Assembly: GCA_030737835.1 (NCBI GenBank)
Contig: CM060847.1
Location: forward strand, 18,415,280 to 18,479,279
From: Acorus gramineus
Lineage: Eukaryota > Streptophyta > Magnoliopsida > Acorales > Acoraceae
DNA length: 64,000 bases
Direction of reading: 5' to 3'
Each line of letters starts with the position of its first letter. The first letter of the stretch is position 1. This document shows positions 1 through 11,146 of this stretch, piece by piece. Made by a program: the position numbers and the translations under genes. The notes under the pieces were generated by a model that worked only from the letters and a program-made list of their open reading frames with translations, made no database searches and was not told the DNA's origin.

Positions 1-2
1 CT

Positions 3-326
3 CAGCGTCAACAGCAGCAGCCACAGGGTGGCCGTGCTGATCAGAGGAGGCAGCCAGCGCAGCAGGCGAGGCGTGCCCCTGCTCCTCAGCCTCAGTTCGT
101 CCAGGGCTGAGTGGCAGCGCTTTCGGCAGAGGAGGCCCAGGCATCAGGCAGCGTGGTCAGAGGTACTGTTCAGATCTCCCAGCTTCCTGCTTATGTATTA
201 TTTGATTCCGGAGCCACACACTCGTTCGTGTCTCCCGCTTTTGCGAGACGGACGGGCGTGGCGTCCGCTCCTCTAGATGCTGTCTTAGAGGTATCATTGC
301 CTGTGTATCGCGGAGCATGAGTTTCC
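3..326 (+). pseudogene. Tekay gag end and aspartic protease fragment, disrupted
   Basis: In frame 3 a Q/P/R-rich linker (typical of the gag tail after the zinc knuckle) leads to a stop TGA at 108-110, then continues through the protease active site with the motif LFDSGATHS near 207-233. That frame ends at TGA 318-320. The downstream pol continues in frame 1 ([11 protein letters not shown], then ILGMDW). The usual stretch between active site and ILGMDW looks shortened, so a deletion with frameshift near 295-316 is the likely cause. The stop could be a CGA-to-TGA change, as expected from methylated-cytosine decay. This copy should not make a continuous gag-pol protein. Confidence 0.8.
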
Positions 327-327
327 G

Positions 328-3300
328 GTGGAGCTGGTGGAGCTTGCGATGGTGGATTTTGATGCCATCCTGGGGATGGATTGGCTTGCAGCTAGTCATG
401 CCAGCATCGACTGTTTCGCCAAGTCGGTGTCGTTCCACCTTCCGGGTCGGAGGTCCTTCCAGTTCGTGGGCGATCGAGACGTAGCTCCTTTGGGGTTCGT
501 GTCATCCATGCAGGCGTGGAGACTCCTTCAGGGTGGATGCGAGGGCTTTCTAGCTTATATTGCTCTGGAGGATGCACCGCTGCGGGCAGATATCAGTCAG
601 ACTCCGGTCGTGGCAGAGTATCCCGAGGTTTTCCCCGATGATCTTCCGGGATTACCGCCGGATCGCGCGATCGAGTTTGAGATCAATCTGATTTCGGGGA
701 CCGAGCCGGTTTTGAGGGCTCCGTACCGGATGGCCCCTGCAGAGCTGAGGGTGCTGAAGGAGCAGTTGGAGGAGTTGCTGGAGAAGGGCTTCGCACGTCC
801 GAGTGTGTCTCCGTGGGGAGCCCCTGTCCTGTTCGTCCGGAAGAAGGACGGTTCGCTGCGGCTGTGTATTGATTACAGGCAGCTGAATAAACGGACAGTG
901 AAGAACAAGTACCCGTTGCCGTGGATCGACGATCTGTTTGACCAGCTTCAGGGAGCGTGTGTCTTTTCCAAGATCGATCTCCGCTCGGGGTACTACCAGC
1001 TGAAGATCCGGGAGTCAGACATCTCGAAGACGGCCTTTCACACCCGGTATGGGCACTACGAGTTCAGAGTACTGCCATTCGGGTTGACGAACGCGCCGGC
1101 GGCCTTCATGGATCTGATGAACCGGGTATTTCGACCCTTCCTCGACTCCTTTGTGGTAGTATTCATCGATGACATATTGGTGTACTCGAGGAGTCTTGAG
1201 GAGCACGCTCACCATCTTCGCACTGTCTTGGAGACTTTGGCCAGACATCAGTTGTTCGCCAAGTTCAGCAAGTGCGAGTTCTGGTTGGAGCGTATGGCCT
1301 TTCTGGGCCATGTGATTTTCGGTGAGGGTATAGCTGTGGACCCGGAGAAGACGCTCGCCGTGTCGAATTGGCGTCGACCGTCGAACCCCACAGAGATTCG
1401 GAGCTTCTTGGGCTTGGCGGGTTATTACAGGAGGTTTGTGGAGGGTTTCTCCAAGATAGCCGTTCCTCTTACCCGCCTCACTCGGAAGGACGTCCGGTTC
1501 GAGTGGTCCCCTTCTTGTGAGGAGAGCTTCCAGGAGCTGAAGCGAAGGCTCACCTCAGCGCCAGTTCTTACCCTTCCATCTGGGAGTGGTGGGTTCACAG
1601 TTTACACAGATGCATCGCAGTTGGGTGTGGGTTGCGTCCTGATGCAGCACGGTAAGGTGGTGGCTTACGCGTCTCGTCAGTTGAAGCCCCATGAGCAGAA
1701 TTACCCCACCCATGACCTTGAGTTGGCTGCGATCATATTTGCGCTGAAGATGTGGAGGCATTACCTCTATGGAGAGGAGTTCGAGCTCTTTACTGACCAT
1801 AAGAGCTTGACATATCTGCAGTCTCAGCCGGAGCTCAACATGCGTCAGAGGCGTTGGGTTGAGTTCCTGACAGACTACGACTGTGACATCGCTTACCATC
1901 CGGGTAAGGCGAATGTCGTTGCAGATGCGCTCAGTAGACAGCCCCTGGGCATGGCCGCCCACATGGCTGTCCGTCGTTGGAGGCTTCTGGAGGAGGCCGC
2001 TTGCTGGATCAGCGTCAGAGAGACTCCTGCGGGTGGCTTTTTGGCCAGGCTGGTGGTGCAGCCGGTTCTTCTCGATGAGATCCGCACGGCTCAGGCACAG
2101 GACCCGCACTTTATAGTCCTCTCTGAAGGCGTCGCCCGGGGCGAGCGCCAGGACTACCAGATTCGCGCGGACGGGATCCTGCGATTCAGAGGCCGAGTGT
2201 GCATCCCCGACGACGCAGAGCTGAGGCGGAAGATTCTGGACGAGGCCCATCGCTCGAGGTACACAGTGCACCCTGGTGGCACGAAGATGTACAGAGGCCT
2301 TCGTCGCGGCTACTGGTGGCGCGGGATGAAGACGGATATCGCCCGTTTCGTTGCCCGATGCCTAGTATGCCAGCAGGTGAAGTCGGAGCATCAGCGCCCT
2401 GCGGGGAAGCTGCAGTCCATTGAGATCCCTCAGTGGAAGTGGGAGCAGATCACCATGGACTTCGTCTCGGGTCTGCCGAGGTCACGTTCGGGTCGCGATG
2501 CCATCTGGGTGATCGTCGACCGGCTGACGAAGTCTGCTCATTTCCTCCCCATCCGACTCACCGATTCTCTGGACACTCTGGCGCAGTTATTCATCTCCGA
2601 GATTGTCCGTCTCCATGGCACTCCAGTCAGCATCATTTCTGATCGAGACGCGCGTTTTACTTCGAGGTTCTGGCGTAGCCTCCAGCACGCCCTTGGTACG
2701 AACCTCCATTTCAGTACAGCGTTTCATCCGCAGACGGACGGCCAGTCAGAGAGGATGATCCAGACTCTTGAGGACATGCTGCGGGCCTGTGTTCTCGATT
2801 TTGGGGGCAGTTGGGAGAGGCACCTTCCGTTGGTGGAGTTTGCCTACAACAACAGCTACCACTCGAGCATCCGGATGGCTCCCTACGAGGCACTTTATGG
2901 CCGCAGCTGCAGGTCCCCCCTGTGTTGGGATGAGGTCGGAGAGCGCCAGCTAGAGGGACCAGAGATCGTTCACCAGACCTCCGAGATGGTGAAGACGATT
3001 CGCGAGCGTATCCGAGTCGCTCAGAGTCGTCAGAAGTGCTACGCCGACCGCCGTCGCCGTGAGCTCGCCTTCGAGGTCGGTGACCATGTCTTCTTGAAGG
3101 TGTCCCCGATGAAGGGCATCTTCCGATTCGGTGTGCGGGGCAAGCTGAGTCCGCGTTTCATTGGGCCGTTCCTCATACTCGAGCGAGTTGGAGAGGTGGC
3201 CTATCGCATAGCTCTGCCCCCACAGTTGGCTCAGGCCCATGACGTCTTCCATGTCTCGCAGCTGAGGCGATACGTCCACGATCCTGCTCACATCATCCCG

Positions 3301-3498
3301 TTCGAGCCGCTCGTCTTCGAGCCGGACTTGTCTTTCGTGGAGCAGCCGATTGAGATCCTGGACCGCCGCGAGAAGAGGCTCCGCACCAAGACCGTCCAGC
3401 TGGTCAAGGTGCGATGGCAGCACCGTTCCGGTGCCGAGGCCACTTGGGAGCTCGAGGACGCCATGCGTGACGCGTATCCGCATCTTTTTCCTTCTTAG
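328..3498 (+). CDS. Ty3/Tekay pol polyprotein (RT, RNase H, integrase, chromodomain)
   Basis: Open frame of 1056 codons encoding most of pol, which copies the element RNA into DNA and integrates it. Visible in order: end of protease (ILGMDW, about residues 14-19); reverse transcriptase with catalytic FIDD at residues 279-282; RNase H with YTDAS (D428) and FTDHKSL; integrase zinc finger H641, H648, C678, C681; integrase core D711, D772, E808 with the expected D-35-E spacing; GPF motif near 946; and a chromodomain-like end with EATWEL. All catalytic residues I can see are present and there is no internal stop. The first ATG is only the first in-frame one after a frameshift and is not a natural start. 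The product is normally processed from a gag-pol precursor. Confidence 0.93.
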   Translation: MELVELAMVDFDAILGMDWLAASHASIDCFAKSVSFHLPGRRSFQFVGDRDVAPLGFVSSMQAWRLLQGGCEGFLAYIALEDAPLRADISQTPVVAEYPEVFPDDLPGLPPDRAIEFEINLISGTEPVLRAPYRMAPAELRVLKEQLEELLEKGFARPSVSPWGAPVLFVRKKDGSLRLCIDYRQLNKRTVKNKYPLPWIDDLFDQLQGACVFSKIDLRSGYYQLKIRESDISKTAFHTRYGHYEFRVLPFGLTNAPAAFMDLMNRVFRPFLDSFVVVFIDDILVYSRSLEEHAHHLRTVLETLARHQLFAKFSKCEFWLERMAFLGHVIFGEGIAVDPEKTLAVSNWRRPSNPTEIRSFLGLAGYYRRFVEGFSKIAVPLTRLTRKDVRFEWSPSCEESFQELKRRLTSAPVLTLPSGSGGFTVYTDASQLGVGCVLMQHGKVVAYASRQLKPHEQNYPTHDLELAAIIFALKMWRHYLYGEEFELFTDHKSLTYLQSQPELNMRQRRWVEFLTDYDCDIAYHPGKANVVADALSRQPLGMAAHMAVRRWRLLEEAACWISVRETPAGGFLARLVVQPVLLDEIRTAQAQDPHFIVLSEGVARGERQDYQIRADGILRFRGRVCIPDDAELRRKILDEAHRSRYTVHPGGTKMYRGLRRGYWWRGMKTDIARFVARCLVCQQVKSEHQRPAGKLQSIEIPQWKWEQITMDFVSGLPRSRSGRDAIWVIVDRLTKSAHFLPIRLTDSLDTLAQLFISEIVRLHGTPVSIISDRDARFTSRFWRSLQHALGTNLHFSTAFHPQTDGQSERMIQTLEDMLRACVLDFGGSWERHLPLVEFAYNNSYHSSIRMAPYEALYGRSCRSPLCWDEVGERQLEGPEIVHQTSEMVKTIRERIRVAQSRQKCYADRRRRELAFEVGDHVFLKVSPMKGIFRFGVRGKLSPRFIGPFLILERVGEVAYRIALPPQLAQAHDVFHVSQLRRYVHDPAHIIPFEPLVFEPDLSFVEQPIEILDRREKRLRTKTVQLVKVRWQHRSGAEATWELEDAMRDAYPHLFPS

Positions 3499-3531
3499 AT
3501 GTTCTTGTATTTATTTTGAGGACAAAATTTC

Positions 3532-3546
3532 CTAAGGGGGGGAGAA
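3532..3546 (+). promoter_or_regulatory. Polypurine tract of the Tekay element
   Basis: The G-rich purine run AAGGGGGGGAGAA lies directly against the TGTTATATATG start of the 3' LTR and 34 bases after the pol stop. This is the standard position for the plus-strand DNA primer of an LTR retrotransposon. Confidence 0.8.
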
Positions 3547-5071
3547 TGTTATATATGTGTCACTTTTTGGCCTGCTGGTAACCATTTGAGCATTTTGGCA
3601 GTTTTTGAAATTTTTTGTTTTTCGATCGGAACCGCTAAAATTTTGAACTGTTAGCTATCGTCCCGAGCTAGAGGACTCCGATTGAAAATCTAACTGCATA
3701 TTATGTGTCCTGGTGCCATTTTAAGCCACTCATAAAAATTTCATCGAATTCCGGCAACGTTTCTGAAATTTCACAGTTCCGGGGCGTATCCGGGTTTTTA
3801 AGTCACTTACTATATAAAGGGTGATCTAAAAATCTGATGGCACTATTCATCATCCCTACCAAAGCTTTCCCTCTCTCCTCTCTCTCCTTTTTCTCCCTTT
3901 TGAGCCCCTTAGAGGCCTCAAACCCAAAAACCTAAAGCATAAGAAGTGTAGATCTACACCCCGGTGCTTTCAAATCCCGATTCCGGCCAACCTAGCCCTC
4001 CCATCCCCCCTCTTTTCTCCTCTGATTTGGGCCAATTCGAGGGCCAAGGAAGATCCCGGCGTTGGAGGCCGTTGGGGAAGCGTTTCGGTGCGCGGAGAGC
4101 ACCCGGACACCTCTTCCTCCCCCTTGGTAAGCTTCTTTTCCCTCTTCTTTTGGCTTAGATGTATGTTAGGAAGGGGGTTTTGTGTTTGGGGGGTGGTCGG
4201 CGGCTGTGGGAGGCGGTCGGAGGCGGTTGGGGGTGGTCGGAGGCCGTCGGAGGCCGTGGAATGGGCGGTGGAGGTGCTCGGCAAGCTGGGGGTTGCTGTC
4301 TCGGGCAACAGGCAGCACAGCAGGCTGGGCGCGCGCGGGCGTGCGCTCGGGGGGAGATGGTGGCCAGCAGGGCGCGTGTGCTGGCGTGCTGTGCGCGGGT
4401 GTGCTGGGCGTGCGGGCGCTGGGCGTGCTGTGCGCGGGTGTGCTGGTCGAGGGGCGTCGTGCAAGGTGCGCGCGGGGTGCGCGCGGGGCACGGCGAGGCA
4501 GGGATGGTGCGCCCGGGGCATGGCGAGGCAGGGATGGTGCGCCCGGGGCGCGGCGAGGCAGGGATGGTGCGTGCGGGGGTGAGGCGCTGCGCGCGGGGAG
4601 TACGGGAGGCTCGCGGGCCAGCGCAGAGCGTGCGGGGTGTGCGCGGGTGGCTGCGCTGGGGCGCAGGGGGCGCACAGTGCATCGGGGAGGCTCGGCGGCG
4701 TGTCCAGTCGGCGGGCAGGGGCCCGGTAGTGCGCTGGGTGCGTGGGCTGAGGTGCGGCGGTGCACCCTTCTCTTTGTTGTATGTATATATCTCTGTGCTT
4801 GGGCACCTAGTTTGGATTATGTTTGGATGTATATGTATATTGTGGACATGTTGGCTCTCACAGGACATATGATTATGTATCGAGTCTGTAGTATGTTTTG
4901 ATTACAGATTCAGTCTTTTTAGCTTCCGCATTCGGTGTATATATTATGTCAGCCCTGCTTTTATCTGTGTTGTCATTTTAGTTGTTATGTGAGTATATTA
5001 TTGATCTCCTGTTTACTGATATCATATATACACTTGCCGCGTCCCGGGGACGGCCGCCCTGGGGCGTGACA
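3547..5071 (+). repeat. 3' LTR of the Tekay element (short form)
   Basis: Begins TGTTATATATGTGTCAC and ends CCTGGGGCGTGACA. Both ends match, in reverse complement, the solo LTRs at 11669-14798 and 49237-52077. A TATA box (TATATAAA, 3811-3818) is followed by a CT-rich stretch at 3865-3900, which fits a promoter and leader. Bases 4150-4770 are very GC-rich low-complexity sequence with a roughly 30-bp tandem unit near 4490-4575 (GGCGAGGCAGGGATGGTG). At 1525 bp it is much shorter than the two solo LTRs (3130 and 2841 bp). It lacks the CCCTCA-repeat block they carry. Confidence 0.92.
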
Positions 5072-5086
5072 GAATAAGTCCTATTC

Positions 5087-5494
5087 CCGTTCCAAACGGG
5101 GGCCAAAGGTTTTTTATTCCAGAAAGCCATGGACCATGTCAAACCAAATCGCACACGAAAGAATTGGAGCATGTCGAACAGGATACAGAACACTTCAAAA
5201 GTTTCTAATTCCAGAAAACCATGGACCATGACGAACCAAATCAAACACGGAAGACATAGAGCATGTCGAACGGGATACAAAACACTTCAAATGTTTTTTA
5301 TTCGATAAAGCCATGGATCATGTCGAACCTAATTAAACACGGAAGACATGTAGCATGTCGAACGGAATACAGAACACTTCAAAGGTTTCTGATTTCATAA
5401 AGCCATGGATCTTGTCAAACCAAATTACACATGGAAGACATAGAGCATGTCGAACCAAATCACACACGGAAGACATGGAGCATGTCGAACGGGG
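5087..5494 (+). repeat. 92-bp tandem minisatellite, about four copies
   Basis: The landmark CCATGGAYCWTG occurs at 5127, 5219, 5311 and 5403, exactly 92 bp apart. Each unit also holds GAGCATGTCGAAC and ATACARAACACTTCAAA. The last unit contains an extra 35-bp internal duplication starting at 5418 and 5453. No protein-coding logic was seen. It directly abuts the Tekay insertion, so it is part of the target region. Confidence 0.9.
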
Positions 5495-6015
5495 AGAGAG
5501 AGAGAAAAAGAGCGTGGGATTTATTATTTTGATTGTGGGGTGGGTAATATATTTATGGGGGATGTGTGGGGTGGGTAGGGTGTACCATTGGGGTGGGTAG
5601 TGTTGGGGTGGGTTAGGTGTGAGAAAAAATGTAACAAAACATTTGTATTTATAAATAAAAGGGGTGGGTAGGAGAGTTTGTGGGGTGGCTATAGCCGCAC
5701 CCGAAAAGTTTTCCTTCAATTGACAATAACTTCGCATCTATTTGCCTTCATTTTAACTTCTGTTAATTAACTCTTGAAGATGCCTAATCAAATGCATCAT
5801 GATGAAAATCCTTTTACTTAACCTAGAAAATGACAATCACCTTCTGTATGCTTTATTTTTCTTTCTTTTGACTTATTAATCAAATAAGTGGCGGATGCAC
5901 TAATATTATTTTCTAAAAAAAAATAAAAAATGACAATCGTCTGATCTCATATGAATACATAAATGTGATGCACTTATCAGACATTTGTCATACCATCTAA
6001 AATGTCAAACTATTT
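5495..6015. other. Non-coding spacer with GA run and G-rich GGGGTGGGTA motifs
   Basis: A short GA run is followed at 5534-5620 by several GGGGTGGG blocks on the plus strand, then a near-palindrome GGTGGCTATAGCCGCACC around 5683-5702. The remainder is AT-rich. No gene is visible. Confidence 0.6.
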
Positions 6016-6800
6016 CATGTAACCAAGATCAAATGAAGTTAATTCTTATCCTTCATCATAGAAACTTGTAAAACTTCATTGTTGGAACTTCTTTGTCTTA
6101 CTAGCTTCATATGTAAATATTCGCATCTTGAACGACAAACCACAATAATAATGCGGGATTGGTCATGCATCAAAGATTGAAGATGTTTTATATTAAAACT
6201 CATCTTAGAATTTGGGCATTAAAATGAGAGGATGTAGGCATCAAAATGAGGCGAATCAACCATCAAATGAGGGGATTTGAAGTGTATAAAAGAAGAAATG
6301 AAGACAGGTTGAAGGAGAAGAAGCTAGCAGGGACAAATAAGAAATCACACATTCAAAGGTAAAAATGGACTTTTTAATGGCAACCATTAACCCCAACTAA
6401 CAGGAGTTGATCACAGGGGCACCGAAAATTCAAAAATTTTGGATATATTTTGTATAAGATCATTTTAACAAGGATAACTTAACAAAATTGAGTTATACAA
6501 GGGGTATATATGTAAAGATATCCATTTCATTGATAAGTTTGTACATGAATATTGTTTCAATCAAAGTATCACTGAACCAAATGAACCTCCAAAAACATAT
6601 TTCAAAAGGAAAAAAATGTCAAACACAACTACAGCGATGTTCCACCTAAAAGAGGAGACCAAGTTGAGAGAAATTAATTTCTGTTGTGTTATTGATGTAC
6701 TGACAATGTGGGGCCCTACAACACTTTTAGTTCGAGAATAAAGTTCAGCATAAGTGAAAATTAGTCAGAAGAGCCTCAGAATGATCGTTTGGAATGCTGA
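6016..6800. repeat. AT-rich dispersed repeat, copy 1
   Basis: This segment (for example ATGTAACCAAGATCAAATGA, GGTCATGCATCAAAG, GAGGAGACCAAGTTGAGAG) recurs around 43050-45720, where it is interrupted by the Harbinger-like element, and in part at 34590-34800. No coding potential was recognised. It supplies an empty-site comparison for the 43094-45089 insertion. Confidence 0.7.
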
Positions 6801-7085
6801 AATAAATAAAAATCTATATGCTAGAATTAACTAGTATAAAGTGGTATATGGATTCTGTCCAACCCTTGTAATTAAGTTGTTTTAGGTTACCTAATTCAAA
6901 AAAATATATGGGCTCACTCTGAAGTTGATTGTCAAAAATCACTTCTTATAAATCAATTGCGCAAGGGCTTTATAGTTATATGCAAAACATGAATTTTTTC
7001 TAAGATGGAGTATTGTGGAGCGAGTCGAATGTTTGAAGCAGTTGTTCAAAAGATTTTGATTAAGTTAGGGATATCAAGTAAAAGA

Positions 7086-8309
7086 CCAACTACAAGAAAA
7101 CAGTGTTATCGACGGCCATAACTGTCGCAATAATAGCAAAATCCGTCACTAATTAATAACGACGTCCCCATCGGCCATCGCTAATGCTGTCACCGCTAAA
7201 GGCATCGCTAAATAGCCATATATATGCTTTCAACAAGTTCATTAACGAAGAAAATGGATTAAGAATTAATTAATATTTTTTTATTAGCGACAATCTTGGC
7301 CGTCGCTAAATCATTATAAACATATTACAAAATTTAATTATTTTTTGTGTTAGCAACATAGACCGATCGTCACTATTAAGATAAACTGGTTTTTACTTCA
7401 AAAATAGAGATGGTCTATGGCCGCTGCTATTTCCTTGTATGATTAGAGCATACAATGTTTTCATTTCGAAAAAAAAACCTGTATAATATTTGACAAAAAT
7501 ATATAATTATGAAATTGACATACAACAAATCTTTATTTCAATATAATGTTAGATAAAACATTATCATCCATAAATTTCAGTCAAATATACAATGTCATTA
7601 ATAATTACAAGAATATATACATATGGACTGAAGCGAGGATATGAGAATAAACACAAAACAATTGTTGAATGAAATCTTGTCAATATCATCAGTCCTGCTT
7701 GTTAAGTTATTAATAAATAAATTGCAATATAATAATAAACCAAATTCATAAATATGATGTGAAACATTTCTAAAGTTATTATATATCCAATTTTATCATC
7801 TTATTTGATGGATACAACAACAAAACCTTTTTCTAAGGCTTGCTTAGTGTTATTCATATCTCACTAATTAACTTTGATCATCATATTTTTTAAGTCACTT
7901 CACTTTTGTTGTCTTAATGCCCGTGGCATTTATGGTTAAAAAGTAATATGTCACACAAGTAGCGACAACCTTTGACTGTCACTATTAATATTTTCAAGGT
8001 TATTACATATATTAATTTATTCAAATACATTAACAACAGCCGAAGGCCATCGTTAACATAATGCTAAACAACTAAACTCAATTACTTTTTTTAATCCTGT
8101 AGCGACGATCAGAGGCCACCATTGAAAGCCATTCACCCGACAACGCATTTTGTTTTTAGGCTCGTTAGCACTATTTGTGATGGCCAGGGTGTGATTGTCG
8201 GTAAAACATATCTTTCATATGCCCAACACTACCAATAGTAAGCATCAGCGATGATTTTTATCTTGGCCATCGCTAAAATGTGTCGCTAAAAGTTTAAATT
8301 CTTGAAGTG
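7086..8309. mobile_element. CACTA-like non-autonomous DNA element
   Basis: The left end reads CCAACTACAAGAAAAC and the right end in reverse complement reads CACTTCAAGAATTT. Both resemble the CACTACAAGAAAA ends of plant CACTA (En/Spm) elements. The interior holds many direct and inverted copies of subterminal motifs such as GGCCATCGCTAA and TAGCGACGG, as is usual for CACTA elements. Flanking bases AGA occur on both sides (7083-7085 and 8310-8312), fitting the 3-bp target duplication of the superfamily. There is no transposase frame. The left terminus is imperfect (CCAAC in place of CAC). Confidence 0.7.
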
Positions 8310-8385
8310 AGAATTCATTGAATATGATTTAGGAGTTTCAAGAAGCCTAAGTTCATTATATATGAGACAAGATGAAGATCATTAG

Positions 8386-8633
8386 CCCCGCGAGACGTAG
8401 CTTGCCTAGTATGGGGAAACCCACCCCACGGGGGAGGTGCGGGATCAATTCTTGCTTCCAGCAAGAATATGTGGTAAAAAGCCCAGCTGGGTTTGTTCAT
8501 GGGCTAGTAGGCTCAATTTATTTGGTTATGTATCAGGTACTTGTAGCCCTCAGTGGCTATTAAGTTTGTAATTGCCCTGTGGGGCCTATCAATTTGTAAT
8601 CATCCTACGGGCCATTCTCTAAAAAAAAAAAAA
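8386..8633 (+). mobile_element. tRNA-derived SINE with poly(A) tail
   Basis: 248-bp retroposon. The head contains a box-A-like TAGCTTGCCTAGTATGG (8399-8415) and a box-B-like GGGATCAATTCTT (8441-8453). The tail is a run of about 14 A. It is flanked by a 16-bp target duplication with one mismatch, AGATGAAGATCATTAG (8370-8385) and AGATGGAGATCATTAG (8634-8649). It sits just beyond the CACTA-like element. Confidence 0.9.
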
Positions 8634-8649
8634 AGATGGAGATCATTAG

Positions 8650-10127
8650 GAGTTTGTTTTAGATTTGGCACACACACTTTAGATTAGGACAGGCGACTTT
8701 GTAAAAGAATATTTAGAGAGACATTCTATTAATAGATGATAAATGTAATGCTCTGTCTTTTAACAATTCGTTTTACAAACAACATGTATTTTGATTTTTT
8801 TTAAAGTATATATTTAATTAATAAAATATATATTTTTAAAATAAATTCATATTAATTGAATGGATATTTTTTACATTTTTCATAATAAATTATATATTGA
8901 CATGCAATTGGTTGCAATGTATTTATTAGTGCCTTTGATAAATACATTTTTGGGTCAATATTATAATATGTTTTCTTTATAAATAAAATTATAAGAAAAG
9001 GAACAATCATATTAAAAATCAAAATGAGTTGATATTGTAAAGAATTTTTTCCATAAGCATTCATTTTTTGTATTATATTGAATTACCTCTGGAATTTGTC
9101 TTGGTATATATAAATCTATGCTTCTCATGTATTTGTTGTCCTTGATTTGACTTGAGGTTTTTTTCATGAATGAACTCATTTATAAAATAAGAAAAAAATT
9201 TCAAACAAGAGCATTGATGATTAACAATATATATGAGACTATAAATAAGACTGTGAAATAGACTGGGAACTGACAAAGCGCTCTTCTTTTGACACATTGC
9301 ATTGGCAGAATAATATGGCTTCCACTTGGCGTGGTACACCTTCATGAGAACACGTTCTTGGAATGAAAGTCACACGAAAAACTTGACCTTACTCAATATC
9401 ATAGGGGGTAGATTTCATCAAAGAAGTCAAAATTCAATATCTTAATCATCCGATAGCTAGCTCATTTCAATCATTGGGACCTGTCAATTGAGTGCCAACC
9501 TCAAAATGACTCTGTCACATCTATGTAACGCGGGTATACTGAATTCGAGACATAATACCAACAACATGGAGCTCTATGATTTGGGAAAGAGAGGGTTGTA
9601 TTTTTTTTTTTGATAATGTTACGTATAGCCCAATTTTCAACCTCAATTCCAGTCTACATGAGTTTTGAATTTTTTAAAAATATTATGCCTAAACTAATAA
9701 GGTACATACTTTTATAAAAATGAAGCATGTATTCCAATAAATTGCATGGATACATTTATAGAAAATGTAAAAAAAGAATTTCGAAACATATGTCTTATTA
9801 ACGTGAGCATATGCGTCATTAATTATCTATCAACGCATATAAGACTGGAATTGGGGCTGGAAACGGATAGAGGTGTAACAGCACCCTTTTTTTTTTCTTC
9901 TGAGCGAAGCCTTGTTCAATTGAGCTGCATCCTATAGGTTGGCCCTAGGTTCTTTTGGGAGGTTTTGAGTGTGGAAATTAAAGCTGGGGTTTCTTTTCAT
10001 TGTGGTGAACTTTTATTGTTTCTCTTGAATACATCTAGGAAAAGCGTGGCCATCTTTTTTTAGCATTGAGTTTATCTTGTCATAGTGTTTTGGATGGAAA
10101 GTTTATCTTTCTAGTTTTTATTGTGAG
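8650..10127. other. Gene-free AT-rich spacer
   Basis: No gene is visible. Bases 9050-9150 and 9700-9870 are relatives of AT-rich repeats at 47320-52880 and 56700-56870 and act as their uninterrupted counterparts. Bases about 9880-10127 resemble 21530-21780, the 3' flank of receptor kinase B, so the duplication that produced copy A includes downstream flank. Confidence 0.6.
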
Positions 10128-10439
10128 TGATTGATAAGGGCACGTTTATCTTAACCCACCAATAGAAAAAAGAAAGAAAATGTTTTTTCTGTTCCCACTA
10201 ATCCGTCCAGTTCAACCAGACTTGGTTATCACTTTAAGTTTTGGGCGACCGGATTTGGTCATCATTGTAGATACTCCATTTCTGACCTATAAGGATAATG
10301 AAATACATATTACTAATAACATTTTCTTTTACGGGTATGTGACCAAAACCTCGTTGGGAGGCATGATAAAAGAGTTCAACAAGTTGGAAGATCAAAAGCT
10401 TAAGAAGAGACCCTGAAAAGAACCAGCCAAAGCCAAAGT

Positions 10440-11110
10440 TTTTACTGCGCGATGGATAGCAGAAGTGCCGCTGGACTCCCGTGCGACGAATGCTTCAGGC
10501 TCCATCGGGAACATGGAAGACGGATTCCTTACGTGCCGTCGATCTGGGCACATGCAACCCTAACCGCCCGATGGTACTGGTCAGAGCCGTCGCCCTGTCT
10601 AGGTCACAATAGTTGGCGAAACTTGCGGTGGTGCCCTTTCGACTGCAGATGCCATCCTTCGCTCCTGTCAGCACCTGATCAACAGGAAAGGGGTGATGAT
10701 GCCTTTTGTGTGTTGTCTACACACCATTGGCCAAAGACCTCTATAAATAGAGGGCAATGGTGAAGAGAAAGGGATCATCCACACATATCAATATCCATAT
10801 ATGCGTCCATAACCCTGTAGGATTTGTAGGCAGCCTTCCCACCACTTGAAGCAAGAGAGAAAGAGAGCATTTTAGTAGAAGAAAACCCTCTTCCATTCAC
10901 CATGTTTATCCTAAGTCATTTTGTTCTCTTTTCTTTCTTTACTCTTCACTAAAGAATTCAAGTAAAGAGCTTGAGTTTCTCTCACTGTTGAAGAATTGTA
11001 ATCACTCCTTTGTAAACCAATTTAAGATCAATATATATATAAGCTTAGGTTTTAAATAGTTTGTGAGTGTGGAAGCTCTTTTTATTGAACTTAAACTATC
11101 CATTTGAAAA
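10440..11110 (+). promoter_or_regulatory. Promoter and leader-like segment inside the TIR element
   Basis: GC-balanced DNA (10450-10740) leads to a strong TATA box CTATAAATAG (10741-10750). It is followed by a CT- and GA-rich leader and T-rich sequence with no long frame. A 103-codon frame at 10452-10763 matches no family I know. This may be a captured host promoter and first exon, or a remnant of an LTR or pararetrovirus-type leader; the sequence does not decide between them. Confidence 0.35.
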
Positions 11111-11146
11111 CGAGATTCACCTGATGGACTGTTTTGCTTGAGGTCG

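Larger units (their letters stand above)
1..5071 (+). mobile_element. Ty3 (Tekay/Del-type chromovirus) LTR retrotransposon, 3' part
   Basis: This is the 3' portion of an LTR retrotransposon: end of gag/protease, pol, polypurine tract and 3' LTR. The 5' LTR, primer-binding site and most of gag lie left of the window. The domain order protease, RT, RNase H, integrase identifies Ty3. A C-terminal chromodomain-like tail after the GPF motif ([11 protein letters not shown], then a short EATWEL segment) matches the Tekay/Del chromovirus group. The pol frame is open, but the gag-protease part carries a stop and a frameshift, so this copy is probably non-autonomous. The five bases after the LTR are GAATA; the partner target duplication is outside the window. 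Confidence 0.93.

Noticed and set aside
1555-2271. 238-codon minus-strand frame within the retrotransposon
   Set aside because: Shadow of the pol frame; the plus strand has clear RNase H and integrase motifs.
3970-4901. Long frames on both strands of 160-278 codons
   Set aside because: Low-complexity GC-rich LTR sequence with overlapping frames on both strands; no domain was recognised.
10440-11110. Endogenous pararetrovirus
   Set aside because: Only a TATA box and leader-like sequence are present. No reverse transcriptase, movement or coat domains and no tRNA primer site were seen.
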